A stretch of DNA of 18,681 bases from Baffinella frigidus (GCA_026770585.1 MU647730.1:39286-57966); one strand, 5' to 3'; shown: positions 1 to 7,531, counted from the first letter of the stretch. Made by a program: numbers and translations. The notes: generated by a model not told the origin, from the letters alone.

Positions 1-92
1 GTGATTAAAAGTGGTCAACGTGTGATTAAAAGTGGTCAACGTGTGATGAAAAGTAGTCAACGTGTGATTAAAAGTGGTCAACGTGTGATTAA
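1..92. repeat. 21-bp tandem repeat, about 4.4 copies
   Basis: Units begin at 1, 22, 43, 64 and 85. The consensus starts GTGATTAAAAGTGGTCAACG. The third unit carries two substitutions and the fifth is truncated. A diverged piece of the same motif returns at about 296-345, next to the GC-rich block. The array may continue upstream of the window. Confidence 0.95.
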
Positions 93-102
93 AAGGTTCA
101 AG

Positions 103-506
103 TGGGTTAGGATTGGGAGCGGACGATAGGCGCCCCCCCCCCCGCCTGCGACCCCGCCAGGCTCCCTCACTCCCAAACCCTAAACCCTAACCCCCACAAA
201 ACCACCCGAACGTGTACAGCGCCACGCGACTCCAGGCGTGAGGTCCAGAGTTTCTTTAGGTTGGGGGTTTCTGGGGAACGTGGTTTCAAACGTGGTCGAC
301 GTGTGATCAAAAAGTGGGTCAAGTTAAACGGTGGGTCAAGTTAGGGTTGGGAGCGGACGATTGGCGCCGCCCCCGCCCCCGCCTGCGACCCCGCCACGCT
401 CCCGCGCTGCGTCTCCGACCGTAGCGCGCTGCCCTTCTTGGACCCTGTGGCGCCCGACTTCTTGCTGCCGCCGCCCGACGCCTGCGTTGGGGGTGGGGGG
501 GGGGTT
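103..506. repeat. GC-rich direct duplication
   Basis: The segment at about 108-169 (TTAGGATTGGGAGCGGACGA, then a poly-C run and CCTGCGACCCCGCCA) is repeated with minor changes at 341-403. The second copy continues into a GC-rich tail (408-506) ending in a poly-G run. Both strands have short open frames here, but their composition is repeat-like and I call no gene. Confidence 0.85.
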
Positions 507-630
507 ATCCGGGGAACCCTGTTTTTCTTTCAGTTGATGGCGATCAAAATTACTGCACACTTCGTTCTTACCAGTAATGTCAAATCGTTCGTGCAGTATT
601 TTTTTCATTCCCATCAAATGGAAGAAAAAT

Positions 631-1021
631 AGGTTTCCCCGGATAAGGTTAGGGTCTAGGCGCGTGGAATCCTGCTGGGCTGCCCTTCTTGGACACCGTA
701 GCGCCTGACTTCTTGCTACCCCCCCCTGACGCCTGGGGTGGGGGTGGGGGGTTTAATAGTGAGAGGATCTAGTTTTAGATTCGTAAAGTGGCTCGTCCTG
801 GTACAAATAATAAAACTCAAGGGGCTGAATCCTGCTGGGACGCTCCGAGGCCCCCGAGAACTAATTAAATTTGGTTAGTTTTCGATAATTAAATTTGGTT
901 AGTTCTCGGAGAGGGCAGCAGGATTCCGAGCGCCTAGACCCTAGCCCCCCACCCCCACCCCAGGCGTCAGGGGGGGGGGGGCAAAGAAGTCAGGCGCCAC
1001 AGGGTCCAAGAAGGGCAGCGT
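631..1021. repeat. Large imperfect inverted repeat
   Basis: The left arm (about 681-751, containing CTGCCCTTCTTGGACACCGT and GCCTGACTTCTTGCTACC) is present in reverse complement at about 944-1018. The left arm also resembles the tail of the direct duplication at 425-500, so there are three related copies. The flanking pieces (TAGGGTCTAGGCGC and GAATCCTGCTG) occur in a different order in the two arms, so this is a rearranged duplication and not a simple hairpin. No gene is seen. Confidence 0.8.
854..908. repeat. Short direct repeat inside a small inverted repeat
   Basis: AATTAAATTTGGTTAGTT occurs at 863-880 and 887-904. The pair is bounded by CGAGAACT (854-861) and AGTTCTCG (901-908), which are reverse complements. 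It sits between the arms of the larger inverted repeat. Confidence 0.8.
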
Positions 1022-1229
1022 GCGCTCGGGGTCGCCACCCTAGATTTTACGCGGAGCAATTGTAACACGCAATGGCTCTGCTGGGACCCTGGACCTCTTG
1101 CTGCCTCCTGCCTGGGTTGGGGGTGGGGATTTGGGGTTCGGGCATAGACGAGTGTATCACCCAACTCAAGGCGTAAGAGCCTATCCAGGACCTGTATAAT
1201 TTGGTCTCAATTATAATTTGGACCAAATT

Positions 1230-1440
1230 ATACTTCGTCCTCCTGGTACAATTTACAACCCCTCTAAGCTTCCTGGTACAGTGTACAACCCTTCCATATA
1301 TCCCGAACAACGCTCCCACCACAGTCGCCGAGGCGGCCGACGACGCGACGGACGCGTCGTCATCCCCTACATCTATCAATACGCCATGTTCGTCTATTAT
1401 ACGACTTCTTCCTGGTACAGTTCACCACCCTTATATATAA
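1230..1440. repeat. Repeated CCTGGTACA-containing units
   Basis: Three units read (C/T)TCCTGGTACA followed by 5 to 7 bases and then an ACAACCC/ACCACCC run, at about 1240-1262, 1270-1291 and 1408-1430. Related CTGGTACA or GGTACAAA motifs recur across the window (about 805, 3530, 4015, 4073, 13167, 16556, 17280 and 17446). The role is unknown. Confidence 0.6.
1296..1378. repeat. Module copy Z, open on both strands
   Basis: This is the first of three copies of a module that starts near ATATCCCGAACAA and runs through GAGGCGGCCGACGACGCGAC. Read on the minus strand it gives GDDDASVASSAASATVVGAL followed by FGIY. Read on the plus strand it gives TTVAEAADDATDASSSP. Relative to the other copies it lacks one codon-sized triplet. 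It is not recognised as any known domain. Confidence 0.7.
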
Positions 1441-1444
1441 ATAT

Positions 1445-1480
<36 letters not shown>

Positions 1481-1496
1481 ATATACATATATATAT
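1432..1496. repeat. AT microsatellite
   Basis: A nearly pure run of TA dinucleotides with a few A insertions lies directly between module copies Z and X. Confidence 0.95.
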
Positions 1497-1590
1497 CCCG
1501 AACAAAGCTCCCACCACAGTCGACGCCGAGGCGGCCGACGACGCGACAGACCCCTCCTCATCATCCTCATCATCGCCCCCCCCGTCGCCA
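1493..1590. repeat. Module copy X, open on both strands
   Basis: This copy starts at the ATATCCCGAACAAAGCTCCC boundary next to the AT microsatellite. Minus-strand reading: an acidic stretch DDEDDEEG, then SVASSAASASTVVGALFGIY. Plus-strand reading: TTVDAEAADDATDPSSSSSS. It is followed immediately by the repeat at 1597, which supplies DKASVSLEPFGDGGG upstream on the minus strand. Part of a gene is possible, but no homology is recognised. Confidence 0.7.
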
Positions 1591-1596
1591 AAGGGC

Positions 1597-1707
1597 TCGA
1601 GGGAAACCGACGCCTTATCCACGCCACATCTGGCGTCGTTGACTTACGCATGCAGGGGATTCCCCCTGAAACATGTCAAAAGTGGATGCTTCGAGCCCTC
1701 TGGCGTG
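1597..1707. repeat. Dispersed repeat, truncated copy of the 4522-4653 element
   Basis: TCGAGGGAAACCGACGCCTT begins this copy, and CAAAAGTGGATG and TCTGGCGTGG lie near its end. The same order is seen at 4539-4650. The right-hand CTGGCGTGG end is kept and the left-hand terminal repeat is missing. Confidence 0.85.
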
Positions 1708-1727
1708 GACTTCTACGCGCGAATAAC

Positions 1728-1815
1728 GTACCACGGTCGACGCCGAAGCGGCCGACGACGCGACAGACCCCTCCTCATCATCCTCATCATCGTCCCCCCC
1801 GTCGCCCCCCCCCCC
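1728..1815. repeat. Module copy Y, open on both strands
   Basis: Third copy of the module. The two base differences from copy X inside the shared core fall at codon third positions in the minus frame (GCC to GCT, ACT to ACC), and the registered plus frame shares the same wobble positions. The minus-strand peptide is again DDEDDEEGSVASSAASASTV. It is followed by poly-C and a CTTCTTCTTCT run. Confidence 0.7.
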
Positions 1816-1818
1816 CAC

Positions 1819-2704
1819 CTTCTTCTTCTCCGGTCCGGCCGTCGGAGGTTCGGGCGTCATTTCAACCTGAGGGGGGGGTGAGTGGTTTGGCATCTTCTCC
1901 TACAGGGGTTAGTCGTACTCTCTCTCCCCCCCCCACCCTCACCCACCCCCTTCTTCTTCTTAGGTCAGGCCGTCGGGGGTTCGGGCGTGATTTTCACCTG
2001 GGGGGGGGGTTAGGGGCTGGGGGTTGGTGTTAGGGGTTGGGGGTTGGGGTGAAGGGTTTGGGGGTGAGGGTGGATTCTGGGTTTGGGGGTTGGTGGTTAG
2101 GGGTTAGGGGTTAGGGTTAAGGGGTTGGGGGTTATGGGTCGGGGTTGGGGTTTAGGATGTGGGGTTTAGGTAGCTTCTGCCCGGGTCCCGCCGCCGAGGA
2201 GGGTGGGTTTAGGGTTTTCAGGGTTTGGGTTTAGGGTTTAGGGGTTCGGGTTTAGGGTTTAGGGGTTTCTGGGGTTCGGGTGTCATCTCCGTGGAGATGG
2301 TGGAGATGACACCCGAACGGGGGGGGTGGGTGGTTTGGCATCTTCTCCTACAGGGGTTGTTAGTTGTACCCCCCCACACAAAAACCCTCCCTCCTTCTTC
2401 TTCTCTGGCCCGGCCGTCGGGGGTTCGGGCGTCATTTGGAACTGCGGTGGGTATAGGGGTTAGGGGTTTGGTGTTAGGTTTGGGGGAGTGGGTTGAGGGT
2501 TTGGGGGTGAGGGTAGGTTTGGGGGATTGGGGTTTTCAGGGTTTGGGGGTTAGGGTGGGTTCAGTGTTTGGGGGTTCGGGGTTAGGGGTTAGGGGTTAGG
2601 GGTAAGGGGTTAGGGGTTAGGGTTTGGGGGTTATGGGTTAGGGTTGGGGTTGGGGTTTCGGGGTTGGGGTTTAGGCAGCTTCTGCCCGGGTCCCGCCGCC
2701 GAGG
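1819..2704. repeat. Degenerate tandem duplication, two units, in telomere-like DNA
   Basis: Four landmarks occur in the same order twice: TGGTTTGGCATCTTCTCCTA (about 1881 and 2331), CTTCTTCTTCT with GGCCGTCGGGGGTTCGGGCG (about 1960 and 2400), a run of GGGGTTAGG-like heptamers, and AGCTTCTGCCCGGGTCCCGC (2172 and 2677). The offset grows from about 450 to 505 bp, which fits heptamer expansion inside the second unit. A partial earlier copy of the CTTCTTCT/CGTCGGAGGTTC part lies at 1819-1866. Confidence 0.8.
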
Positions 2705-2760
2705 GGGTAGGGTTTAGGGTTTGAGGGTTTGGGCTAAGGGTTTAGGGGAGGTTTCCGGGT
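1990..2760. repeat. Degenerate G-rich telomere-like heptamers
   Basis: Runs of TTTAGGG, GGTTAGG, GGTTGGG and GGTTTGG variants fill most of this stretch, all with G on the plus strand. It is an interstitial or decayed telomere-type array, interrupted by the unique-looking landmarks of the duplication. The open frames here are low-complexity products of the heptamers. Confidence 0.85.
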
Positions 2761-2784
2761 GGAAGGTGAACTGGTTGTTGGACC

Positions 2785-2880
2785 GGGCATCAACTTCCAA
2801 AGTTAACTTCCAAAGTCAACCTCCAACGTTGACTTCCAGAAGTCAACTGCCAAAGTTGACTTCCAGTTTCGGAAGTCGAC
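2785..2880. repeat. Cluster of AAGTTGACTTCC / GTCAACTTCC motifs
   Basis: Six to seven short units of the form (T)CAACTTCCAAAG, or its inverse AGTTGACTTCC, lie head to tail and head to head with spacing of about 16 to 20 bp. This mixture can form several alternative short hairpins. Confidence 0.75.
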
Positions 2881-3014
2881 GCACGCAAAACACGATCCTG
2901 TGTGATGTTGAGGGTGGGAATTGCTTCCTGAGCCTCTCCACAGCGTTGCATCAGCACAAAACCACCCCTAAGCCACACAGCAGGCTACCAAGAGATCTCA
3001 TGCGCAAACACTTA

Positions 3015-3200
3015 AATTCATAAACTTGGTTCAATGAAATTTACTACGCACACTGATCTTTATTAGTAATATGATAGGTCACACAAGAGAGAAGATAATC
3101 TCGAGGGACCTACCCAGAGTCGTATATCACCAAGTATACAACGTATACGAAGATTAAAGCAAACGTGTAGTAATTTTGATTCAATCCAAGTTTATAAATT
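3015..3200. mobile_element. Foldback element carrying a 79-bp centre
   Basis: The left end at 3015 (AATTCATAAACTTGG, then TGAAATTTACTACGCA at 3035-3050) matches in reverse complement the right end (GTGTAGTAATTTTGAT at 3165-3180, then CCAAGTTTATAAATT ending at 3200). The arms are about 35 bp and imperfect. Between them lies a 79-bp sequence that also exists without these arms near the end of the window. There is no coding capacity, so it would be a non-autonomous element. Confidence 0.75.
3076..3154. repeat. 79-bp repeat, copy 1
   Basis: Begins AGGTCACACAAGAGAGAAGA and ends AACGTATACGAAGAT. It matches 18268-18346 with a single mismatch over 79 bp by eye, far closer than other repeat pairs here. 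It contains GTATACAACGTATAC, an inverted repeat with a 3-bp centre. Confidence 0.95.
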
Positions 3201-3227
3201 ATCAGTGTTTCCACATGAGATCCTTGG

Positions 3228-3320
3228 TTAGATATCAACCAAATATCGGTTAGGATATCCGTAGGACCAACCTACGTCTCCGCGGTATTGCCTACCGTAA
3301 GGACCCACGGATTATTCACG
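3228..3320. repeat. Diverged GTAGG/CCTAC palindromic core
   Basis: ATCCGTAGGACC, ACCTACGTC, TATTGCCTACCGTAAGGACC and CCACGGATTATTC follow the same order as the family C palindromes at 12846, 13736 and 16201, but with many changes. It is probably an old copy. Confidence 0.5.
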
Positions 3321-3455
3321 TATGGGTTATCCTCGAAATCCCTTCGCAACCCACTGTGTGGTGTGCCTGCGGGCTGACCTTGATCAACGGTTGGTTTTCG
3401 GATCGATCGCCCCTCAGCCCTAACCCCTACGCAGCAACCCCTCAGTGCGAGTATG

Positions 3456-4140
3456 GACCTTCACAGAGGCAAAGGCCTGGGTGTTCCCCCTTGACAGACG
3501 TTCCTCAAGTTAACAGAGCCTGGTTCCGTGGTACAAATCCGTCGAAACATCCACTTAAGTGGTGGTACAACCACTTAGCAGCCACCGGGGACTTCACGGA
3601 CACAGTCCATCTAAACCCCTTGACAGACCATCCTCAAGTTGACAGCCTGGTCCCGTGTTCGTCGACTTCGTCAACTTTGTATTATGAACAGGGACGGACC
3701 GCCACGCAAGAGTGGAGAGCAGAGTGCCGTGTAGGAAAAATAGCCAGATCTGGCTATTTTCAAATGTTCATAAGTCAACATTCTCCCCAGAGAAAAATCG
3801 AAATTTCGGGAAGTTGATACAAAGTCCGTGTGAACTGACTTGTTTTCCCAGGTCTGTGTTACACTCTTGCGTGGCGTCAACGATTTCAAACAGGGACGGG
3901 CCGTTAACGAAATTGGTCAACTTTGGAGTACAAACCGGGACGGGCCTTCACAGAGGCAAACGCCTGGGTGTCCCCCCTCGCCAGATTATCCTCAAGTTGA
4001 CAGCCTGCTTCCGTGGTACAAATCCGTCAACTTTGGAGTAAAAACAGGGACGGGCCTTGCAGCCTCGTTCTGCGGTACAAATCCGTTCACTTTGGATGAC
4101 AAAAAGCGACGGACCTTGATCGACGCAAACGCCTGGGTGG
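3456..4140. repeat. Modular direct repeats
   Basis: Copy A (3456-3543) and copy B (3943-4028) share CCTTCACAGAGGCAAA, GCCTGGGTGT, CCTCAAGTT, and TTCCGTGGTACAAATCCGTC in that order. A partial middle copy lies at 3601-3680 and a scrambled third copy at 4050-4140. GGGACGG(G/A)CC occurs near 3690, 3895, 3937 and 4048, and GTCAACTTTGGAGTA at 3916 and 4027. Long plus-strand open frames across this block are products of the repeats. On the minus strand the CAGAGGCAAACGCCTGG part reads TQAFAS(V/I)K in three copies. Confidence 0.8.
3737..3760. repeat. Perfect 24-bp palindrome
   Basis: The half-site AAAATAGCCAGA is followed directly by its reverse complement TCTGGCTATTTT, with no spacer. It lies inside the modular repeat region. 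Confidence 0.97.
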
Positions 4141-4243
4141 TGATCTTATCGGGGTTGTCCGCGTCCCCCTCGTCCATCTCGCAGTCGTTGGACGTGATGT
4201 ACAGCGAGGCATAGTCAGGGTCCGTGAACCCCTGCGGCGTGGG
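3992..4243 (-). pseudogene. Unidentified coding remnant with QGFTDPDY
   Basis: An open minus-strand frame of 83 residues runs between stops at 4244-4246 and at its 3' end. The first half looks protein-like: PTPQGFTDPDYASLYITSND, then CEMDEGDADNPDKITTQAFA. The second half runs into the repeat block and is probably not coding. The only in-frame ATG is internal (4177), so this would be an exon or a broken gene, not a complete one. The octapeptide recurs as QGVTDPDY in the frame at 4427-4585, and TQAFAS(V/I)K is repeated in the modules at about 3460 and 3950. I do not recognise the family. The similarity between fragments is seen in the sequence; coding status is inferred. Confidence 0.35.
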
Positions 4244-4307
4244 TTACGTTTGTGAATCGTTAAGTTGTTAAGTTGCGGATCAGGTTGTATTGTTAACGGT
4301 GAATAGG

Positions 4308-4405
4308 AGAGGGTTCAGGGTTTAGGGTTTAGGGTATGGGGTTGAGGGTTCAGGGTTTAGGGCTTAGGGTTCCTGGTTGAGGGTTTTGGGTGCAGGTTTA
4401 GGGGA
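4308..4405. repeat. TTTAGGG / TTCAGGG heptamer array
   Basis: About twelve degenerate heptamers, including two adjacent perfect TTTAGGG copies, with G on the plus strand. Confidence 0.85.
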
Positions 4406-4426
4406 ATGGGCTTCGATTTTAGGAAT

Positions 4427-4585
4427 TTACATCACTTCAGTGTACACTAGGGCTTCAGGGTAGTCAGGGTCAGTCACACCCTGGGCGATCGTCGCACCAA
4501 AAGGCAGAGCCGTCCCTTTTTCTACCACGCCAGAACGATCGAGGGAAACCGACGCCTTATCTGCGTCAGATTTGACGCGGTTGAC
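4427..4585 (-). pseudogene. Unidentified coding remnant with QGVTDPDY
   Basis: A minus-strand open frame of 52 residues follows a stop (4586-4588) and ends at a stop (4427-4429). It contains SDADKASVSLDRSG, then VVEKGTALPFGATIAQG and VTDPDYPEALVYTEVM. There is no start codon at its head. QGVTDPDY matches QGFTDPDY in the remnant at 3992-4243, and DKASVSL matches the minus-strand reading at about 1600-1620. The frame crosses the left terminal repeat of the 4522-4653 element, so its upstream half may be element DNA fused by chance to a real fragment. Family unknown. Confidence 0.3.
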
Positions 4586-4653
4586 TTAAGAATTCAAGTT
4601 GTTTCCCTCGAAAGATGCCAAAAGTGGATGTTTCGAGTGCCCTGGCGTGGTAG
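4522..4653. mobile_element. Small TIR element, 132 bp
   Basis: CTACCACGCCAG (4522-4533) and CTGGCGTGGTAG (4642-4653) are perfect 12-bp terminal inverted repeats. Inside, TCGAGGGAAAC (4539-4549) pairs with GTTTCCCTCGA (4601-4611), and GCGTCA pairs with TGACGC (4563-4578). A related truncated copy lies at 1597-1707. There is no coding capacity of its own. Target duplications are not obvious. Confidence 0.75.
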
Positions 4654-4753
4654 GTCTCACTCTGATTCGGTCTGACCGGTAACAACGGGCGCTTTTTCGA
4701 TCCATAACCTGTCGGGTCTCTACCGCGAACCCAGGAAGTCAACTCGAGAACAG

Positions 4754-4797
4754 TACAACCCCACATGCAAATAGGTTCCTCCAGCGTTCTCGAGTGG
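4754..4797. repeat. Dispersed repeat, copy 1 of 2
   Basis: GTACAACCCCACATGCAAAT through CTCGAGTGG. It matches 16570-16613 (ACAACCCCACATGTAAATAG through CTCGAGTGG) with a few changes. Both copies are preceded by a GTACA motif. Confidence 0.8.
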
Positions 4798-4816
4798 CTG
4801 CGGCGGCGCCTGACTG

Positions 4817-4904
4817 CTAGCTCTGCCTCAGCCAGCGTGACAGACTATGCGCAAGTTGACGTTCTGGGCGGGTGGTACTGTCAACCCAACTGAGGCAGAG
4901 CTAG
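4817..4904. mobile_element. Small TIR element, 88 bp
   Basis: CTAGCTCTGCCTCAG (4817-4831) is perfectly inverted at 4890-4904. Internal GTTGAC (4855-4860) and GTCAAC (4880-4885) pair as a second stem. No second copy is seen in the window. Confidence 0.75.
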
Positions 4905-5230
4905 GTGTGTGACGCATGGTGCGGTCATCTGTCACACGCCTGCTTCACAGACCCATGCATCCACTATCCACCAGCCACCAGAAGAGAACCAAATCAGGGT
5001 GATGCGGCCTGTGGTAAAAAAGCCTGCAGACTCAAGGCTCAGTCGTTAGTCTGCGGGGGGGGTCAACTCTTGCGATCGTTCGATTTGGTTCACTTCTGGT
5101 GGCTGGTGCATGGTTCCGTAACAAACCCCCAAAGGTTGGAGCATCGCAGCTCCAAGGCGGACACCCGCCGACAACCCCAACAACCCGTAGCAGCTTACAT
5201 CGGGGTTTCCAAGGACGTGATTTCCCCCAG
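4905..5230. other. Unannotated stretch, nothing recognised
   Basis: Mixed-composition sequence with short open frames on the plus strand (one from 4905 to 5285) that show no recognisable motif. I see no RNA gene and no clear repeat. Confidence 0.5.
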
Positions 5231-5232
5231 GA

Positions 5233-5252
5233 GGTACACTTTAAAGTGTACC
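5233..5252. repeat. Perfect 20-bp palindrome
   Basis: GGTACACTTTAAAGTGTACC is fully self-complementary. It shares the GGTACA core that recurs across the window. Confidence 0.97.
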
Positions 5253-5264
5253 AGCCATCTATTC

Positions 5265-5335
5265 ACCTCCCTAGGAAATCCCTAGGTCCCTATCAAATCC
5301 TAGGTCCCTAGGGATGTCCTACCCTAGGGTCCTAA
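5265..5335. repeat. CCTAGG cluster
   Basis: Five CCTAGG hexamers lie within about 60 bp, in units such as CCCTAGGAAAT, CCTAGGTCCCTA and CCTAGGGTCCTA. This is the same vocabulary as the palindromic cores further right, but with no clear element ends. Confidence 0.8.
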
Positions 5336-5358
5336 AAATGGATACCCGAAGCTCCCAG

Positions 5359-5381
5359 ACCCGAAATCAGCTGTTTCGGGT
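5359..5381. repeat. Short hairpin
   Basis: ACCCGAAA (5359-5366) pairs with TTTCGGGT (5374-5381) across a 7-base loop. It is not followed by a T-run. Confidence 0.7.
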
Positions 5382-5456
5382 TGCTGGTGGACTTTTTAGC
5401 TTCCTCAGAACCACCCGTCATTGTCCAGGTGATTTTTTTCCACAGGGTTCTCGTAG

Positions 5457-5476
5457 CTCTCTCCCTCTCTCTCTCT
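5457..5476. repeat. CT microsatellite
   Basis: A short run of CTCTCTCC / CTCTCTCT near 5457-5476. Confidence 0.85.
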
Positions 5477-5876
5477 GATTTGCTGTCGACCGCTCTTTTT
5501 CAGTCCAAAGTTGACGGCTTTGACCACACACCCAGGCTGTCAACTTGAGGAAAGTCCGTGAACCCGACTTAGGCGGGGCTATGGCCCCGCTGGAGCCTGG
5601 TGCTCCCCACACGGCTCGTCAAGTTGGTTCGCAAGAACCTCCCCAGCGATTGCGAGCGGGGAACAATCCTGAACTAATAGGATAATGTTTCGCCTGGGCA
5701 AGCGGTCGCAGCAGCGCCCCAATGGTTGGAGAGCTGCCAGACGGTTTCGGTCCGCTGGGAAACGTGCCTGTTCTGCACCTCCAACAAGGTTTTCTGGGCC
5801 CTCCCCAGTCTTGAGGATGATGGTTCTGGGGATTGCGCTGCCGAGCAACCCTACGGGGCACAGCCGTGCAACACAC

Positions 5877-6047
5877 CTTCGGGAAGTAGACAACGATCCA
5901 CGACGAGCCACCCGCCTTGACCGGTGACGACTGGATCTTATCGCCGAACGACAGCGTTCGCACCCGCCCGAACGTCACGGAAAACTTGGTCAAGTCGCCT
6001 TCGCTCTCGACCTCCCCGACCGAGGCGTACGGCCGGCTCGAAAACAT
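5877..6047 (-). CDS. Likely MATH (TRAF-like) domain exon
   Basis: The frame starts at ATG 6047 and gives 57 residues before a possible splice donor, AAG followed by GTGTGT at 5876. It reads FSVTFGRVRTLSFGDKIQSS, then PVKAGGSSWIVVYFPK. This fits the MATH pattern of a small polar loop, S-P, then GG..W.i.vyP, with the GG and W at residues 46, 47 and 50. A MATH domain is usually well over 100 residues, so only its N-terminal part is here. MATH domains bind peptides in adaptor and ubiquitin-ligase substrate-recognition proteins. Third codon positions are strongly G/C, unlike the surrounding repeats. Reading on past the donor gives a low-quality frame to 5619, and no second exon is identified. It could be a gene fragment or pseudogene. 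The antisense frame is also open, but the motif favours minus. Confidence 0.5.
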
Positions 6048-6239
6048 TATGGCGACCCGCCTTGCCCCACCGGGCCCCTACCCCACGTGGTTCTCCCGTG
6101 CTCAGCTCAGCGCCACCGTTGGACGCGAGGCTGCGTCCAACAGCCTTCTCCCTCTTCCTCTGGAGTCCGCCACTCTCGAAGCGACGTGCAAAATCAACTT
6201 AAGAAACTGCTTAAATTTTGACTTTTGTTCGGTCAACTT
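6048..6239. other. Unannotated stretch upstream of the MATH-like exon
   Basis: GC-rich sequence. A minus-strand stop in the exon's frame lies near 6078, so the exon cannot extend far in that frame. No upstream exon, promoter or repeat is recognised. It ends with AATCAACTTAAG and GGTCAACTTTG motifs. Confidence 0.4.
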
Positions 6240-6278
6240 TGCCTCATGACCTGTACGTCACGTACAGGTCATGAGGCA
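6240..6278. repeat. Perfect hairpin, 19-bp arms
   Basis: The left arm 6240-6258 (TGCCTCATGACCTGTACGT) is the exact reverse complement of 6260-6278, with one base between. It lies between the MATH-like exon and the RT fragment. Confidence 0.97.
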
Positions 6279-6496
6279 CAGTCTCATAACCTTTATGGAA
6301 AAAAAACAGGAGCTATGGAAATCCGGCTCCATAAGGGTCCTCAGCGCCTTTTCTCAGGCTGTGGGGGAACTGTTGTCTTTCGGAGAGGCGGAATCCAGAG
6401 GGGAACGCACCACGCGCGTGACAGGTACGTTGAGCACCCCCGGCAGCGCGACCGAACAGCGGTGTCCTCAGGTGAGTGATCCTGCCACTATTTTGA

Positions 6497-6664
6497 GCGA
6501 AACCCTCGTGCAGCTCCCAGCTCATGAGCGCGGAAGCGCTGGCCCTGCGCCACCACACCACCACCTTAGACAACACCCTCCGCGTCCTTCTGCCCCGCGG
6601 AACGCTGCAGGGTGACCCGCTAGCGCCGCTGTTCTTCCGCTCGATTGCCTCCTGCCTGGACTGA
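6497..6664 (+). pseudogene. Reverse transcriptase fragment (palm motif B region)
   Basis: The open frame begins after a TGA at 6494-6496, has an ATG at 6524 and stops at TGA 6662-6664 (46 residues from the ATG). It reads LDNTLRVLLPRGTLQGDPLA, then PLFFRSIASCLD. RG(T)xQGDPLAPLFF is the conserved motif of reverse transcriptases that in non-LTR retrotransposons appears as RG..QGDPLSPLLF. The catalytic Y/F-A-D-D motif expected some tens of residues later is not seen, nor is the upstream D-containing motif A. Codon third positions are mostly G/C. This is a short relic of an autonomous retroelement, not a working enzyme. A longer minus-strand frame covers the same bases and is a shadow. Confidence 0.7.
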
Positions 6665-6772
6665 CACGGCAACATGGGCACTGAGGCACGCAAACCCCCA
6701 CGGCCCCTTCGCAGGTGCTCTCCCCATGCAAAACACATGATACATATTGCTCGTTGCGACTGACCAGTGATG

Positions 6773-7072
6773 GTTGACGCGTGGGGGCTGACGCGTCGGG
6801 AATGATCCGTGAGGGCTGGCGAGCACACACGGTTTTCCCTGCGCTAACCCGTCACCCTTTGCCGGAAGGCCAATCGGCGGGGACTGACGCGCGTGGGTGT
6901 TGACGCGCGTGGGTGCTGACGTCTGTGACGTGCGTGGGTGATAACGGGGGAGGGTCTTGACGCGCCTTGAAGTGCTGCAACGCGTGAATGCTGATGTGGG
7001 TGAGCGCTGTTGCGGTGTTAACGCGGGTGGACTGAAGCGGGAGGATGCTAACGTGGGCGGGTGTTAACGCTT
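6773..7072. repeat. Degenerate GACGCG(C)GTGGGTG minisatellite
   Basis: Units built around (T)GACGCGYGTGGGTG and its decayed forms (GTTAACGC, GCTAACGTGGGCG) repeat at about 14 to 24 bp. The best units are at 6889-6935. Long frames on either strand here are repeat products. Confidence 0.75.
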
Positions 7073-7138
7073 GTCTTAGTGATTTTCTGTTGTTGTTTCT
7101 GACGCTTGGATTGCCCTGAATTTCGCTTTGGTGGCCAT

Positions 7139-7531
7139 CTTTGGTGTCTAACTGATTTCACCTCACACCCCCACACAATCCCTTTCACCTTGTGGGGTAT
7201 TCGTGATTGAAGCTCTTAAACTTCAAACATGGGATACCATGAGCCTCAAAGGAGGCTGACTTGGGTTCGGTGTGTGTGATGAGCGCGATTTTCTGGATCA
7301 ACTCAAGCACCCCAAGAGAGCCACCCTGTATCCCCTCTTCACGAGCCTCTGCACTGGAGAGCTCAACGCGATTCGAAAGCAAAAATGCTTTATCTGCAGT
7401 CCTTTCTACGGAAGGGCGTGTCGTTGGGCTATGTTGGGAGAAATTAAAACCTCAAGGACCTAAAGGACATGCGCGGAAAGGCGTGTCGTGGGGCCATGTT
7501 GGGAGAAATCAAAACCTAAAGGACCTAAAGG
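7139..7531 (+). mobile_element. Retroposon-like repeat, copy 1
   Basis: About 330 bp (7139-7466) match the reverse complement of 8033-8372 at high identity, starting at TTTGGTGTC and passing through CACCTTGTGGGGTATTCGTG and GGGATACCATGAGCCTCA. The 3' end is CTATGTTGGGAGAAATTAAA then two ACCTAAAGG-like 9-mers. The end section is duplicated in tandem at 7481-7531. The frame from about 7245 to 7463 reads DFLDQLKHPKRATLYPLFTS, then LCTGELNAIRKQKCFIC. Four of the six base differences from the sister copy in the LYPL to FIC part are synonymous, but a 1-base indel upstream breaks the frame in that copy. No family is recognised. Confidence 0.65.

Noticed and set aside
3120-3152. loxP-like look of TCGTATA ... 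TATACGA in the 79-bp repeat
   Set aside because: Arms are only 7 bp with a 17-bp centre, and the sequence does not match known recombinase sites. The resemblance is superficial.
3356-3817. 153-residue plus-strand frame
   Set aside because: It is assembled from the modular repeats and translates the same repeat twice in different forms. No motif is seen and the start is arbitrary.
6313-6828. Longest open frame in the window (171 residues, minus strand)
   Set aside because: It lies antisense to the reverse-transcriptase fragment, has no recognisable motif and runs into the minisatellite. It is a shadow in GC-rich DNA.
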